Assembly: GCA_020726505.1 (NCBI GenBank)
Contig: JAHLEZ010000003.1
Location: forward strand, 2,294,001 to 2,358,000
Direction of reading: 5' to 3'
Length of the DNA: 64,000 nt
From: Leptodontidium sp. MPI-SDFR-AT-0119
Lineage: Eukaryota; Ascomycota; Leotiomycetes; Helotiales; Leptodontidiaceae
Shown here: positions 34,376-45,696 of the stretch, piece after piece
How positions within the stretch are numbered: the first letter of the stretch is position 1
Layout: each line of letters opens with the position of its first letter
Made by a program: the position numbers and the translations under genes
The notes under the pieces: generated by a model
Database searches by the model: none
Told to the model about the DNA's origin: nothing
Seen by the model: only the letters and a program-made list of their open reading frames with translations

Positions 34376-35185
34376 GGGGGTTGGGGTAGGGTTTTGGAAA
34401 TGGGATGGATCTCTCATGCAGAGCGGAGTTTAAGGTTGCATTTGTAAAATCACTTGGATGTCTTTTACTTGAACATAGCTGGGTAGGCTTTAGGCTAGAT
34501 GTCGAGATGATGATTGGTGATGCCTATAATGAAGGAATGGAATGGATTTTACATTTACTGAAATTGTTACTCTCTGATATTATTCCGTTTCTTGATCGAC
34601 CTCGAAGCCTTCGATTTAATTTGACCTCGACCATTACCGACTTCAATTCAGCGGTCTAGATAATTGCTCTTTTAAAACTATCAAATCAAAGGCGGAACCA
34701 ATTTTAGATATGTCATTCTTTAGAGGCAGCAGAGCGTTCTTTTCATCCCATTATACCCTACTTAGAGTTAGTTATTGTAGTTAGAAAATTGTTGATTTCC
34801 CTCCTCACCAGCGACGTCTCTCTCCGAGCTCAAACAACCTAAGATGAAACTTTGCAGAAATCATGGGTATCCTAAAACTTAGTCATAGTATAATTTGCCT
34901 ATCTTCCCCATTCAGAAATACTATTTTCTCCAATCTTCTCTCAATGTCTGGATCAGAGTTGTACATTTATCACTCAACACCTTTCGACGAGGCTGCCCCA
35001 CACTTCAGCCTCGCCAGCTTCATCGCGTCGTCGCGTAAACAAACTTCCTCAAATTATTCAACCTCGTCACAACGCCCATCTCACTTCCAAACCTTTTAAC
35101 ATCCGCAAACCATCTCCTCACAAAAGTACATCTTCACTCTCACCATCCTAATTCTCCCACAGTACCACCAGTACCCTCCCTTACA
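34376..35185. other. Intergenic, no gene recognised
   Basis: AT-rich sequence containing the b561 3' flank and NNF1 promoter. No ORF with coding character was seen. Confidence 0.5.
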
Positions 35186-36020
35186 ATGCCCTCCGCCACA
35201 CCCCCCTCACCCTCCCCCCCACCACCAGCACCCACGACCTCAACCCCAGGACCACGCGCGACAGCCTTCACAAAACTGTACAACGACGCGCTCGCCAACA
35301 CGCTAAAAGCAGTATCCTACGACAGTTTCGCATCATGTTTCCCTTCGATAGCGGAGGGGGCTCCGACGGCGCTGAAGGGTATGCATGCTGATATGGCGGG
35401 GAAACTGGAGAGGTTCGCGAAGGAGGAGTTTGAGACTATTCTCAGGGAGAGGAATGTTGTGGAGAATCTGAATAGACTTGAGGATTTGATGGCGGATGCT
35501 AGGAGGAGGAGGGCGAGGGGTGTGGAGAGTGGAGAGGGGGAGGTTGTGCCGTATGTTTGCTATGTTCTTTCTTCTTTCTCTATTTCCTTTTCCGTTTCCC
35601 CCTTCTCGTTTTCAATTGTGTTTTTCTTTCTGTGTCTGCTGCTTGAGACAGATGGGGCTACTTGAATGCGTTTTGGATTTGCATCGGGCATAATATTGGG
35701 ATTTGACTTGGATATATACTAACAACCACCCTTCAAGACCACATACCCTCCCCGCCCCGGCTCTCCTCCGCTCACACACCACGCCGCTCCATCAATCGCA
35801 GCAATCGCATCTTAACGCCAAACTACAAACAACAGAATCCCAGAACGCGACGCTGATCGAGGAAATCAGGAGGCAGAGGGCTGAGATTGAGGAGCTGCTT
35901 AGTCTGGGCGAGATGCTTGTCAAGGATTTGGAAGGTGCAGGGAGGAAATTGGGAGAGAGGGGGGAGGATCTGGCGGCCAGGGGGAGAGAGGCGGAGGGGA
36001 TTTTGGGGGAGGAGAGTTGA
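35186..36020 (+). CDS. nnf1: Kinetochore protein NNF1 (MIS12/MIND complex)
   Basis: CDS join(35186..35550,35738..36020), 215 aa. The 187-nt intron is long for this window, with GTATGT donor, a perfect TACTAAC branch and a CAAG acceptor. It joins VVP-PHTLPAPALLRSH. After a Pro/Ser/Thr-rich leader (about residues 1-28) comes the NNF1 signature ATAFTKLYNDALANTLKAVSYDSFASCFP. A helical region with ERNVVENLNRLEDLMADARRRR follows, then the SQQSHLNAKLQTTESQNATL coiled coil and a charged C-terminus. NNF1 pairs with MIS12 in the four-protein complex that links the inner kinetochore to NDC80 microtubule binding. Length fits fungal NNF1. The start ATG at 35186 is in frame and upstream of the conserved block. 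Confidence 0.9.
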
Positions 36021-37166
36021 TTTGGGATGGCATTGTGGTTATTGGAATTTGGGATGGGATAGGTGGGGTTTTTGTTTACAAGATGGATGGGTTCCGGGTT
36101 TTGGTCTGGCCTGGATGGAGGATAGGAAAATGGCGTTTGAGGTGGTGTATAATGACTTGCTTGGGAACCTCTGGAGGAATTATACCAGGATAATGCACGG
36201 TATAGTTTCTACGATAGCAATCTGTACGAATTGAAGTGTAGGGAGGCAAGACTTCCCTTCCTTCTCCTTCAAATGGTCTCATGCCCTCGATTCGCAACAG
36301 GTCCATGGGCTACGTTTACAACTCTACAAGTCTACCTCACAGCGAGAGCCTCCTTTCGCCCACCACCACCAATCCCAAAGAAAGAAAAAACAAGTAGCAC
36401 GCTCTTCAAAAGACCAAAAAGCACAACCATCTCATTGGACCTACAAACTTCCTCCTCATCCATTCACCACCCCTCCACCACCGCAAAATTCCTAAAGCAG
36501 TAATCCCGGCACATTTGCGATTTTGCGAAAGCGGTCACACTCGCTCAAAAGGGGAATGCGAAATGCAGCTCGGTACGCATGGTTGCATGGCTGCATGCCA
36601 CAGCACCACCACAGCACCACGTAAGCCAACCAACCACTACAGTATTGCTAAAGTGAGTTGAGGCGAGGTGAACTGGACACGGAAGGTGGCTTTTCCAGGT
36701 TCCGTGGACTCGGGATTTCTGGGTATCCGTTCCTGTGTCACACTGTATGTAGCTGGATGTACTGTAACGAGGAGGCCAAAGGCTCGTTCCAGTGACCAAT
36801 GATGAGATGTTGCGTTGGATGTAGAGTGCTTCTGGTATGTACTCTGTAGAAGCCATCTCATGCTCAAGCCGCAGATTTGTTGAGTTTATTAAACTGCTCA
36901 TGTCTAGTCTGTGGACGGACTTTGATATCACTGTAACTGTAACTGTAAGGAAAGATCAGTTATTCTAAAAATGCAATGCTTATTCTCCTCCGTATGCAGG
37001 TAGGATACAAGTACAATCAATACAGTCGTTTTCCTTCGTCGATCCCTATCCAATCCATGCCAATTCAGTTCAATTCAATGCCCCATCTCCCAAACTCCAA
37101 CACCGATGCACCGCCGCTCTTTCTAAAAAGACGCAAGTAAAAACGAAAGAAAACCCACACAAACCC
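36021..37166. other. Convergent 3' interval, no gene recognised
   Basis: The interval lies between the ends of nnf1 and the PH-domain gene. Minus-strand ORFs at 36545-36931 and 36076-36306 lack family resemblance. Confidence 0.45.
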
Positions 37167-38613
37167 TTAAACTCTAATAAGGTTTCCAGACTGTCCTACT
37201 CTCAATTCTCCCAGAGTCTCCTTGCCTTCTAACTCTCCATAGTCAGGAGGTTGGCATCGTTCTAGTTTTCCAGTGGCCCAGTCCACTACCCATTGCTTGC
37301 CCATCATGATCACGAGATTGCTCTTCCTCGGACTACGGTGCGTGAGGATCGCCATGCAGCGTTTCGCGTACAGCATGTCGTAGAAATGCGTCCACTGATG
37401 TTGAGGCCGCCATTTGCCATCCGGGGTTATAGATGGATTTGGTGCCGTGGATGTGATGTTCAAGTGGGTGGTTGATTGGATGGCGTGGCGTGCGCGGGAG
37501 AGTAGGTTGGGTCGCGACTCAGATGCTGCTATGGAGGTGGGAGTTGGTGCTGGATCTGGAAGAGCGAGACTCGCCGTTGACTGGGATGGAGATGGAGTAT
37601 CGAGTGACGGAGGCGTAGAGCTCGATTCGGTCTCTTCAGCGACCGTCTCGTTATCTCCAATGGTAGTAGAAACAGCTGCATCCCCAGTATCCTCCGTCGT
37701 ATCAGCACCAGCCAACTGCGGGAATTGAGTAGAGATGATCTCTTCTTGCTCCCGGACTAAATTTGCGTTAAGCTGGACGTTTCCAAAGCCTGCCCTCGCA
37801 CGTCTCCTCGTTCGCCGTGGGATACTGAGATCCCTGGGAATTTCCCGGTCATCGAGAGGAGGTGCTAGGTCAATGGCTGCGAAGAGTGATTGCAACCAGA
37901 GGACGAAAGTCTCAATCTTGTTACAGGAAAGGAGAAACTGGTCTGCCTCGGCGCGAACCCGTATGACAAAGCGCTTTCTATGTCTGATTAGCAATGTACT
38001 TGACTTTAGGTAGAACATATATCGAGCTGCAAGATCCTCCGCCAAATCCGGATGCGCCGGGAAATGTCCTTTGGGAGTCAGGGACTTACTTGAGATAATC
38101 AGCAGCTATTCCCACATCTGCATGCTGAAGATTGTAACTCCTCAAGAACGGTCCTTTCTTGGAGGCCATGGAATCGTCCGGCTTTCCGCCATCATCTTTC
38201 CCACCAAACAGCGCAGAACCCTTGAATTTATGGAATTTCAATGCCGTTCCTTGCAGCGTGACAACCACACGGTACCAATTCCTATCCGTCGCCCTGTGTA
38301 CGGCGCCTTCCAACTCCATCTTCTTGAGAAACACATTCTGTATACTGATCGCACTCGAGTAAGGTGGGAGGACTTCCCGACCTTCATCTTCGCGCGGCTG
38401 AATATTGAACTTTCGACGGAGAGATGGGGAGTCAAGTAGGTTATCGTAGGCGGGAGGATCGTCGGAGGGTCCTACTTCCTCCTGCTCGTAATACTCGTCC
38501 ATGGAATGCCGATTTGAACTTGGGACGGTGATAAGGTTGGTCGTGGCATTGGCAGTCTCCTCATCCCTATCGTGGGCAGTTCCATGACTGCCAGTATTCA
38601 CAGGCAAAACCAT
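37167..38613 (-). CDS. Pleckstrin-homology (PH) domain protein
   Basis: CDS complement(join(37167..37977,38090..38613)), 444 aa. The 112-nt intron (GTAAGT...ACATAG) interrupts the PH domain and joins AADYLK-KRFVIRVRAE. The N-terminus is acidic with a DEYYEQEE stretch and a PPAYDNL motif. The PH domain runs from LPPYSSAISIQNVFLKKME through NWYRVVVTLQGTALKFHK to TFVLWLQSLFAAIDLAPPLDDRE (about residues 80-240). The rest is Ser/Thr/Pro-rich with a conserved C-terminal block (HFYDMLYAKRCMAILTHRSPRKSNLVIM...WVVDWATGKLERC). Phosphoinositide or membrane binding is the likely role. No GTPase-regulatory or kinase domain is present. The start is the ATG at 38613. This architecture is widespread in filamentous ascomycetes without an assigned function. 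Confidence 0.82.
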
Positions 38614-39995
38614 TGCCGATGTGGCCGAAAACTATAACTGGGCGACGGATGAATCGGAAAGTCGGTCAGACATGATTCTCGAACAGTCGAGGTGTGCGAT
38701 ATGCAACGTCGCTTTCTTTTTTTCTTTTTCTTTTCGTTTTCCACGCCTTGAGAAAAAGAAAGTTGTGTGTACTGAGAGCAGTACAGGAGGAGGACTTTTA
38801 GGAATATTGGAGAAGAGGTAGGAAATAGGAAAGAAAAGAGAAGCATCAACAGAATCAATTGATGGGGTGCAATGCAATGCAATGGGTACGTACACCCGCT
38901 GGGCAGGGCTGGGCAGGGCTCGGATTGCGGAAGGACTTCCCTTGGCCCCGGGGGGAAGACATGAAGTTTCTTTACGAAGGGAAAGGGCCGATGGAGCCGT
39001 GAGAGGTTGAGAGTGTAGTGTAGTGCAGTGTAGTGTAGTGTACTAGGTAGTGTGTGTTGAATAGACCCTGTCGGTCTCGTTCGAATTGCAGACGACGTGC
39101 ATGACAAGTGGTCTCGGCCATCCAGCCGCGAGTGTTATCTTGGTTTTTGCTTAGTGAGATGGAGGGGAGGAATGGAGACTGGGGAGTGGGAGGTGGGGGA
39201 TACGGGGATACGATCAGAGTCGGACTGGACTGGCTGTGCCCATGGGGAAGTACGGCGATTGGTGAGCTTGGAGGCTGATGTGGAGAGACGAGGGAGAAAC
39301 GAGACGAGGACGAGAGAGGAAGACGAGAGACGAGAGGGAAGAGGGAAGAGATCAGCCGGCAGGTATTGATTGATTGATTGATTATATTTAGCCGGGGATA
39401 GAGGAGAGAAGAAAGAGGCTCGGGACAAGCTCGGCTGAACCTGGAAGAGAAAAGAAGATGTCAGTCACGTGGAGTCAGCCGCAAAGACTGATTAGACGAG
39501 CCCCTTTCGGATGGAACGCCGAGAAACTTCAAACTGCCAGGCTTACATTTCTCGTCTATCTCGTAAGCAAACAGCAGACGACCTCCAAAAGGAAGGTCGC
39601 CTTGCCTGCCCCAGATCGCTCGACGATAGTGATTGGATTGTTTGGTTTGGCATTGTGTAATTTACTACTTTAGACTTTAGAGTCCTTCAGTGCCCAGTAC
39701 GTCCTCCTCCGGTTTTCCCCTCGATCTTTACATCTACCGACCCGAACTACCGAAGTAAGGCGGGCAAATATTGTAGAACTATGCTTCTGGTTACTGGCGA
39801 ACAAGGAAAGGACGATTGCGATTCATGTCAGATATTAATTCAAGTCACAGGAAATGCTTTGTACACAACCCCATGGATATCCTGTAAACCCTTGCTCGGC
39901 CAATCGACTTCTCTCATTCTACATTCCTACCAAGCTAGGTATCTAGGTACTTCCCGTTGGCAGCCCTCGCTTGCTACAGGTAGACAGACCTAGAA
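38614..39995. other. Intergenic with simple repeats
   Basis: The interval holds the PH-gene promoter and the GH115 3' flank. It contains T/C-rich tracts (about 38710-38745), GTAGT-type repeats (about 39010-39045) and a (TTGA)n run (about 39366-39382). No gene was recognised. Confidence 0.5.
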
Positions 39996-42900
39996 TCAAG
40001 GCAAGCTACCTGCTTCCTTTGAGAAATAACTCGCCGGTGGTCCCAAGTAACTCTCCTTCAACCCACCAAGATCAACAACCAACTTCTCCAGCAACAGATT
40101 AGAATGAACCAATCTCAACTGCACCGTATGTTTTCCCGGCCCAAACTCCTTCCCTAACTTGTGTTTCTTAACCCACACACAATCCTGCACGGCTTTGGCC
40201 CATCCATCCGGTAGTTCTCCAGCAATCTTTGGTTGCTCGAGTAACTGATATGTCTGCCGCGTTCCATCCACAACGACATCGTACTTCATCAAATGACTTG
40301 GGTCGAGATCGAGTGTCATGTTGAAGTAAAGTACGAGTTCTGCATCGGACGACTCGCTGAAGACGTAGATATCATACGTGAGATATGATTCTCCCAGGTC
40401 TGAAGCAGGGTCCAGCGCTACAGAGCCACTGGAACTCAATCCCACCTCAACGAGTGTTCGATAAGGAGATTCAACAACACCAGACGAGGCTGGAATGGAG
40501 ATGTAGCTGTCTCCTTCGACGAACCCAGCGAATGCTTGTGGACACTTCCGTCCCAGTACAGGGAGGTGGACCTGTTCGAAGTCGCCCTCAGCGGAACGGA
40601 TATCAACCAACATCTCCTCATCAAAGTCTTCCGGGACCTGTTCCCAATCGATTATGATTTCGACACGTGCGTCTTCTTCCCCTGGAACCAGCGTTCCCTC
40701 AGTCATAGAGAGCTTGATCCAACTGCATGGTACACTCGCAGTCCAATGGATAGTAATATTTCCCCTCGTAAGCACATCGAACCACCTCCTCTCAGGTCCG
40801 TACCTAGTCATAGCTCCGAGCGTAAGACCAGGTACCAAATCCCGCCTGCTCGGATGCGTCCTGTCTGATTCCTCGTTACACCTACCAGGTCTCACTCCCT
40901 CATGTCCTTCAACAGCAACACCCATCTGTCCCGCAATAGGATTTGAGTTCTGTCTTCTCTGAACATAACAAAGACCACTAATCATATCTCTTGATGGCGC
41001 ATGCCACGTATCGCCGAAACCGTAATGCGTCTGCATCATGATATGATTCCACTTCCCATCCAACAACCCATGATACTCCTCCGCAAGACTATAATCCGCG
41101 TCGAACAAATCCAGCACCTCCTTCGCCAACGTGTTGGCGTAGTTGCGCCGCTGTCGAGCATATAGCTGGTTCCTGCCAAGGGCAATCTGTAGCGCTATGA
41201 AGATATACGAGGCTTTGATGGGAAATAGTACAAGCTGGAAGATACTCGCGCGTTTATCTTCCGGGGATCGATCGTGCATTTCCTTCGCTTTCTCGAGGAG
41301 CGCTACCCAGCGATTGAGGACATGCTCAGCTTCGTTGTAATGCAGAAGGGAAAAGGTGGTTGGTTCGATATGTTCATGTTTCCTCATCGAGACAAGCCGA
41401 TCGTATTCCAGCGACGCGGCACCGATCTCTCCGCTCAGCTCTGTGCCGAACTCACGCTCGGCCATGGTGTTGAAGAAGTGCGAGAAATTGTTAGCTGGTA
41501 TAGAGTTGATATCCCATGCAAGAGCCATGGCAAACGTCAAGGGAATTTCCAAAGCTTTGATATCGCCGACGTTGAAGATCCAGATTTGCTTGGCGTTGCG
41601 CAGATGCGCTTCTTGGAGTTGGTGCCATGTTTTGCCCTGTCTTGGGCGTTAATTGTTTTTTGTTGGTGAGAGATTGCTGGAGGGAAACTTACGAGGGAGT
41701 TGCTGTTGGTCCATTTGTAGCTTCGAGGATGTCCCACATATTCGAAGTGGTAGTAAACCTAGCGAGTGTCAATACCAGAATCGAGAGCCAAGAATAGCAC
41801 GTACTCCTGCTCCGCCTTTCCTCTCTGTCTCTTTTCCATGAGGAAGGCGACGGATATTGCCAAAATTGTCGTCAGCAAACAGAAGCGTGACATCGTCAGG
41901 GACTTCCAATCGGCCTGTATCATACTGATCCTGAACCTCCTTGTAAAGTGCAAGAAGTTCTAAGATAGATTAGCGTTCAGATACTAAATCTCCACTTCGA
42001 TTTCGAACTCACGAGTAACCCCATCCTCCCGACCATGAACATCCTTCACAATACCCCTCTGCGTCCGAATAACCTCTCTAACAACCGCAGCTGGATCATC
42101 CGTGACCATCTTCTTGTCATACTCCCCACGCATGCCTAGCGTAACATACGACTCGCATCCCTTACTCCTTTTAATCCCAGTCTCGAAGAACTCGGTTATC
42201 TTTTTCTTGTTCGTGAGCCAATTCCAGCTCCCGTCTGGATTTTCCGCAAACCACTCGTTGGACATCCGTTGCATTGGTTCGTGATGAGAAGTAGATATGC
42301 AGATTCCGTATTCCTCGGCTGTTCTCTGATTACCTTCATCATCTGTGAAGAATGATGCGCCAGGATTGGGATAACCTGGCCACATAGCTGGCCAGAGGAA
42401 ATTCGCCTACACTTTGTCAGGACTTCAGTTAACCAGAACGATGTGGTGATTTGGTCCACGGACTTTCAAACGCAGCAGCAACTCAAACACTTTCTTGTAG
42501 AACTCGACACCATACTTGCCGAAATTCTCTCTCACCCATCCCGTGAGCGCGGGCGCTTCATCATTGATGAAAATGCCTCGAAAACGAACACTTGGCTCTC
42601 CTTGAGTCGTGCTCACAGGCAACGCGTAGATTTCAGGGTGGAATTGAGGTACCACATCGGCCCACCAATACCATCTATTTTGAAGTCAGCCTCTGCTCTG
42701 TACTTCCAAAAAGGATATCTATCTAATGAAGAGAAACCCATACGGTGAAACACCAATCTGCTCAGAGAGCGTATACGCTCCAAATATCGCCCCTCTCTTG
42801 TCACTCCCAGCTATAACGAGTGCCCGAGTACATCCTTGAAACGGATTCTCAACCACAGCTGTAGTGTACGATTCCCACTTCCCACGAACCCTTTCCAGAG

Positions 42901-43336
42901 ATAGTTTTCCACCCCGTTCAAGACTTTTAATCAGGGGGCTTGTAGCTACGCTCCCCAAAATAATCGCGGTGTGAGATTTGTCATCGAAGACATCCTCTTC
43001 ACCTGTCCAGACTTTGAGGGGAGAAGCAGGACCTTTAGTGACGCGGGAGAAATCCTGAGATAGATTCCGTGCGGCGATATGTATTCCAGGGAAATCATCT
43101 TTGTGCACCAGGATTGGCACACCGACTAAACTGAGAAGCCCGTTCCCGTTGGGAGAAAATGAGACGAACTTCTCCTCGAACATCTTGCTTAAGGCTTTGC
43201 TCAAGTTGAAATACTTCCTCCTATTTTCCTTCAAACGGTTGAGTTTCTGTTGCTGCGGTACTTCAGTGGCTTGTTGATACCTTGAGTCGGTCCTCTGGTT
43301 CTGGTTGATGATGCAAGATGCTGTTAAAATTAGCAT
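39996..43336 (-). CDS. GH115 family alpha-glucuronidase
   Basis: CDS complement(join(39996..41636,41693..41758,41805..41959,42013..42406,42464..42674,42738..43336)). Five introns of 46-63 nt, all in frame; 1021 aa from the ATG at 43336, or 970 from the Met at 43183. Family landmarks run in order: FVSFSPNGNG, SPYGWYWWADVVP, RGIFINDEAPALTGW, LKANFLWPAMWPGYPNPGASF, STSHHEPMQRM, DDVTLLFADDNFGNIRRLP, YYHFEYVGHPRSYKW, MALAWDINSI, then the beta-rich C-terminal GH115 domain. GH115 enzymes remove (4-O-methyl-)glucuronic acid from xylan, also from internal positions, and in fungi are normally secreted. No convincing signal peptide is seen: the first 50 residues are Gln/Arg/Lys-rich, so the first exon or start may be wrong. 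All blocks are intact. Confidence 0.9.
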
Positions 43337-44850
43337 GCGAGCAACTACAGTACAAAGATTACCCTACCTAGCCTACATAAACCCCAGCACAGTCAATCAG
43401 TCAATCCAGCCCGATGGATACAGATACAGATCCATACATTCGGGTGCACGATCCTTGGCTTTTTCGCATTCAGTAAAAACCAGCGAGACAAGGCTTTTTG
43501 CCGTCCATTCCCAGTATTGTGTGAGTAAGTGCGTGTGTCCTAAAGAGGGGAAAACCCCCGCACCCCCAGACTTTTAGTGCCTGTGCTACAGTAACTGCAA
43601 CTGACTCTCGAAAGTGGGATGGTTTCAAAACCAGCGACTCACAGCTGCTGCTTTCAGCGATGATTTGGTATCCACAACTGTTGTTTAGGTAGGGATTACA
43701 TGATTAGCCCGCGTACTTTGATCTCGTGAATTGTAAAAGGTTGTTTTTGCTCGTTTTTGCTCTTGGCAGGCATCTACCGCTACATCAATGACCGAGCCTA
43801 CCTTGGGTATCCCACTTTCCGTCTCCATCCGCAGAATGTGAAGATACGCCTTATTTGAAGACATTCTAAGCTCGACTTAAGATACTGTAAATCTGACTGT
43901 ACTCGATGGAATTTTATTTAACATCAAGTCACTCTTGAGTTGGGAAAACTCATGTCCTCGTGTCCATGGAGCGAGGTTAAATGATGTTCCAGACAAAACA
44001 CGACGAGCATGTGGTGGAGGTTTTTTCTATCATTGCAGCGATTTCGGTCTATCTAAATCGTCGGGCTATATTCTCAGGATGTTCATACCAAGAAAGTGCA
44101 AGAATGAACCTGTTCAAACAAATACACACATATCCCTTTTTGGTCTTCTGTCCTCATGGAAACAGACCAGACCACACTGAACGAAAACCGTCCGAGCAGA
44201 TTTCTCAACCCAGGACAGGACGAATAAACCAATTTGAGAGTAGCGATACCACTGCTTTCTCATATCCAACGGCAAGTAAGTCAAAAAAAACTCGTAACGG
44301 AAGATTTCAAACACCACATACTCCCGCATAGAAGCTATCGAGTTTTCGGCGTTGGATGTTCTTTTGCTCCGTTTATTCAAACATAGTTATTTCTAATATT
44401 CCTCTGCACGAAAAATCATAATCTGTACTGGTCATTAGCTAGCTTTAATTGACAAACTAAATTTTCGAAAGTCATGAGTCATTGTGCTGTACTCGCCAAC
44501 TTTTGATAGCCGAAGCAAAAAAAAACAAAACAAATCCATCTCATCACGCGATAATTTAGACTTCCGCGTCTCTATCAGACAAGATTTTTACGGAGAACTC
44601 CTTCTACATTAATTATTACCGTTTAGAGCTGCTTCCCTTCACCGCTCGTGTTCGAAGTTTCTTACAAATACTTTGTCTCTCTGAGCAGCACCTACCAACA
44701 AAATCTCGCCTGACCGCACATCCTGAAGGCTGAAGCAACACGGAGTCATCTCATTCTTTGCATACCTTCTGACTCACCTAAATAAACAAAGAATATAAAA
44801 TAACAATCTCCTCCAAATACTCCAATAATGCTTCTGGTGGCATGGATATC
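43337..44850. other. Intergenic, no gene recognised
   Basis: GH115 upstream region and the region before tRNA-Gln(CTG). The plus-strand ORFs at 43935-44331 show no family resemblance. Confidence 0.45.
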
Positions 44851-44935
44851 CGCCCCTTAGTATAGTGGTTAATACGTCAGACTCTGATCTACTTCAGGTC
44901 CTCTGAAGTCGCCGGTTCGAATCCGGCAGGGGCGC
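44851..44935 (+). tRNA. tRNA-Gln (anticodon CTG), with intron
   Basis: The 7-bp acceptor stem CGCCCCT/AGGGGCG is perfect, and the D arm is GTA...TAC. The anticodon stem is TCAGA/TCTGA with CTG at 44884-44886, and the T arm is GCCGG-TTCGAAT-CCGGC. A 13-nt intron (about 44888-44900) follows the base 3' of the anticodon. The mature form is 72 nt; the discriminator base would be C (44935), unusual for tRNA-Gln. A T5 run begins about 9 bp downstream. Confidence 0.88.
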
Positions 44936-45696
44936 GTCTTAGGTTTTTGATTTTTGGCTTTTGGCTTTTGAACTTAAATGAAGTCTTTCGGGCATTGATA
45001 CGGCTTAGACTTGACTTTAGGGACCTGGGATTTTGAGTCTAGGTATGTGGCATCCTTTCTAAGCTTTACCCAGCTCGCCTTTCGAAGAGCTATTTAGCTG
45101 GGAATAAAATGGCCCTCCTCGAAGGTCTCTAGCTCCTTGGAGTGAACAAGGTCTGTCCCCTTATAAGCGCTGGTTTAGTGGCGTCTTGGTGGTAAACAAG
45201 ATGTTAACAACCGCCCTCTGAAGAGCCTCCCTTGTGACCTGCGTACTGGCATTCCTTCTTTACTTTCAGCATTTCAAATTTCAATACAATTCCTTTCCTC
45301 TACCTATTAGATAGCATTTTCGAAGCCTCCCCTACTCAAGGCAACATCTTGTTCTGCGCCTTTGCTACTTCCACTCCCACTTCGAACCACGCGATGCAGT
45401 TAGTTTGAAGAAGGCGCGAATCATTAACATTACTCTTCCAAATTCCACTACAGTACAAGGTCATTAGAATCACATCGAAGAGTTGACGTTATAGAGGGAC
45501 AGAGTTATCTCCTCAGCCAAATTTATTTTTATTTTTAGCGTGAATCCCAGGTCCATGCAAGACTCCAAGATTCAGCAAAACCATAATAGTGGGAAAATAT
45601 CGCGATTATATTCACCGTTAAGCTTTATCTATAGCTAATCTTAGATGTACAAAAACCACATTCCATTTAATTTCCGCTTTCCAGCCTCAATTCCCC
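44936..45696. other. Intergenic, no gene recognised
   Basis: Nothing beyond T-rich sequence after the tRNA and the carboxylesterase 3' flank. Confidence 0.45.
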
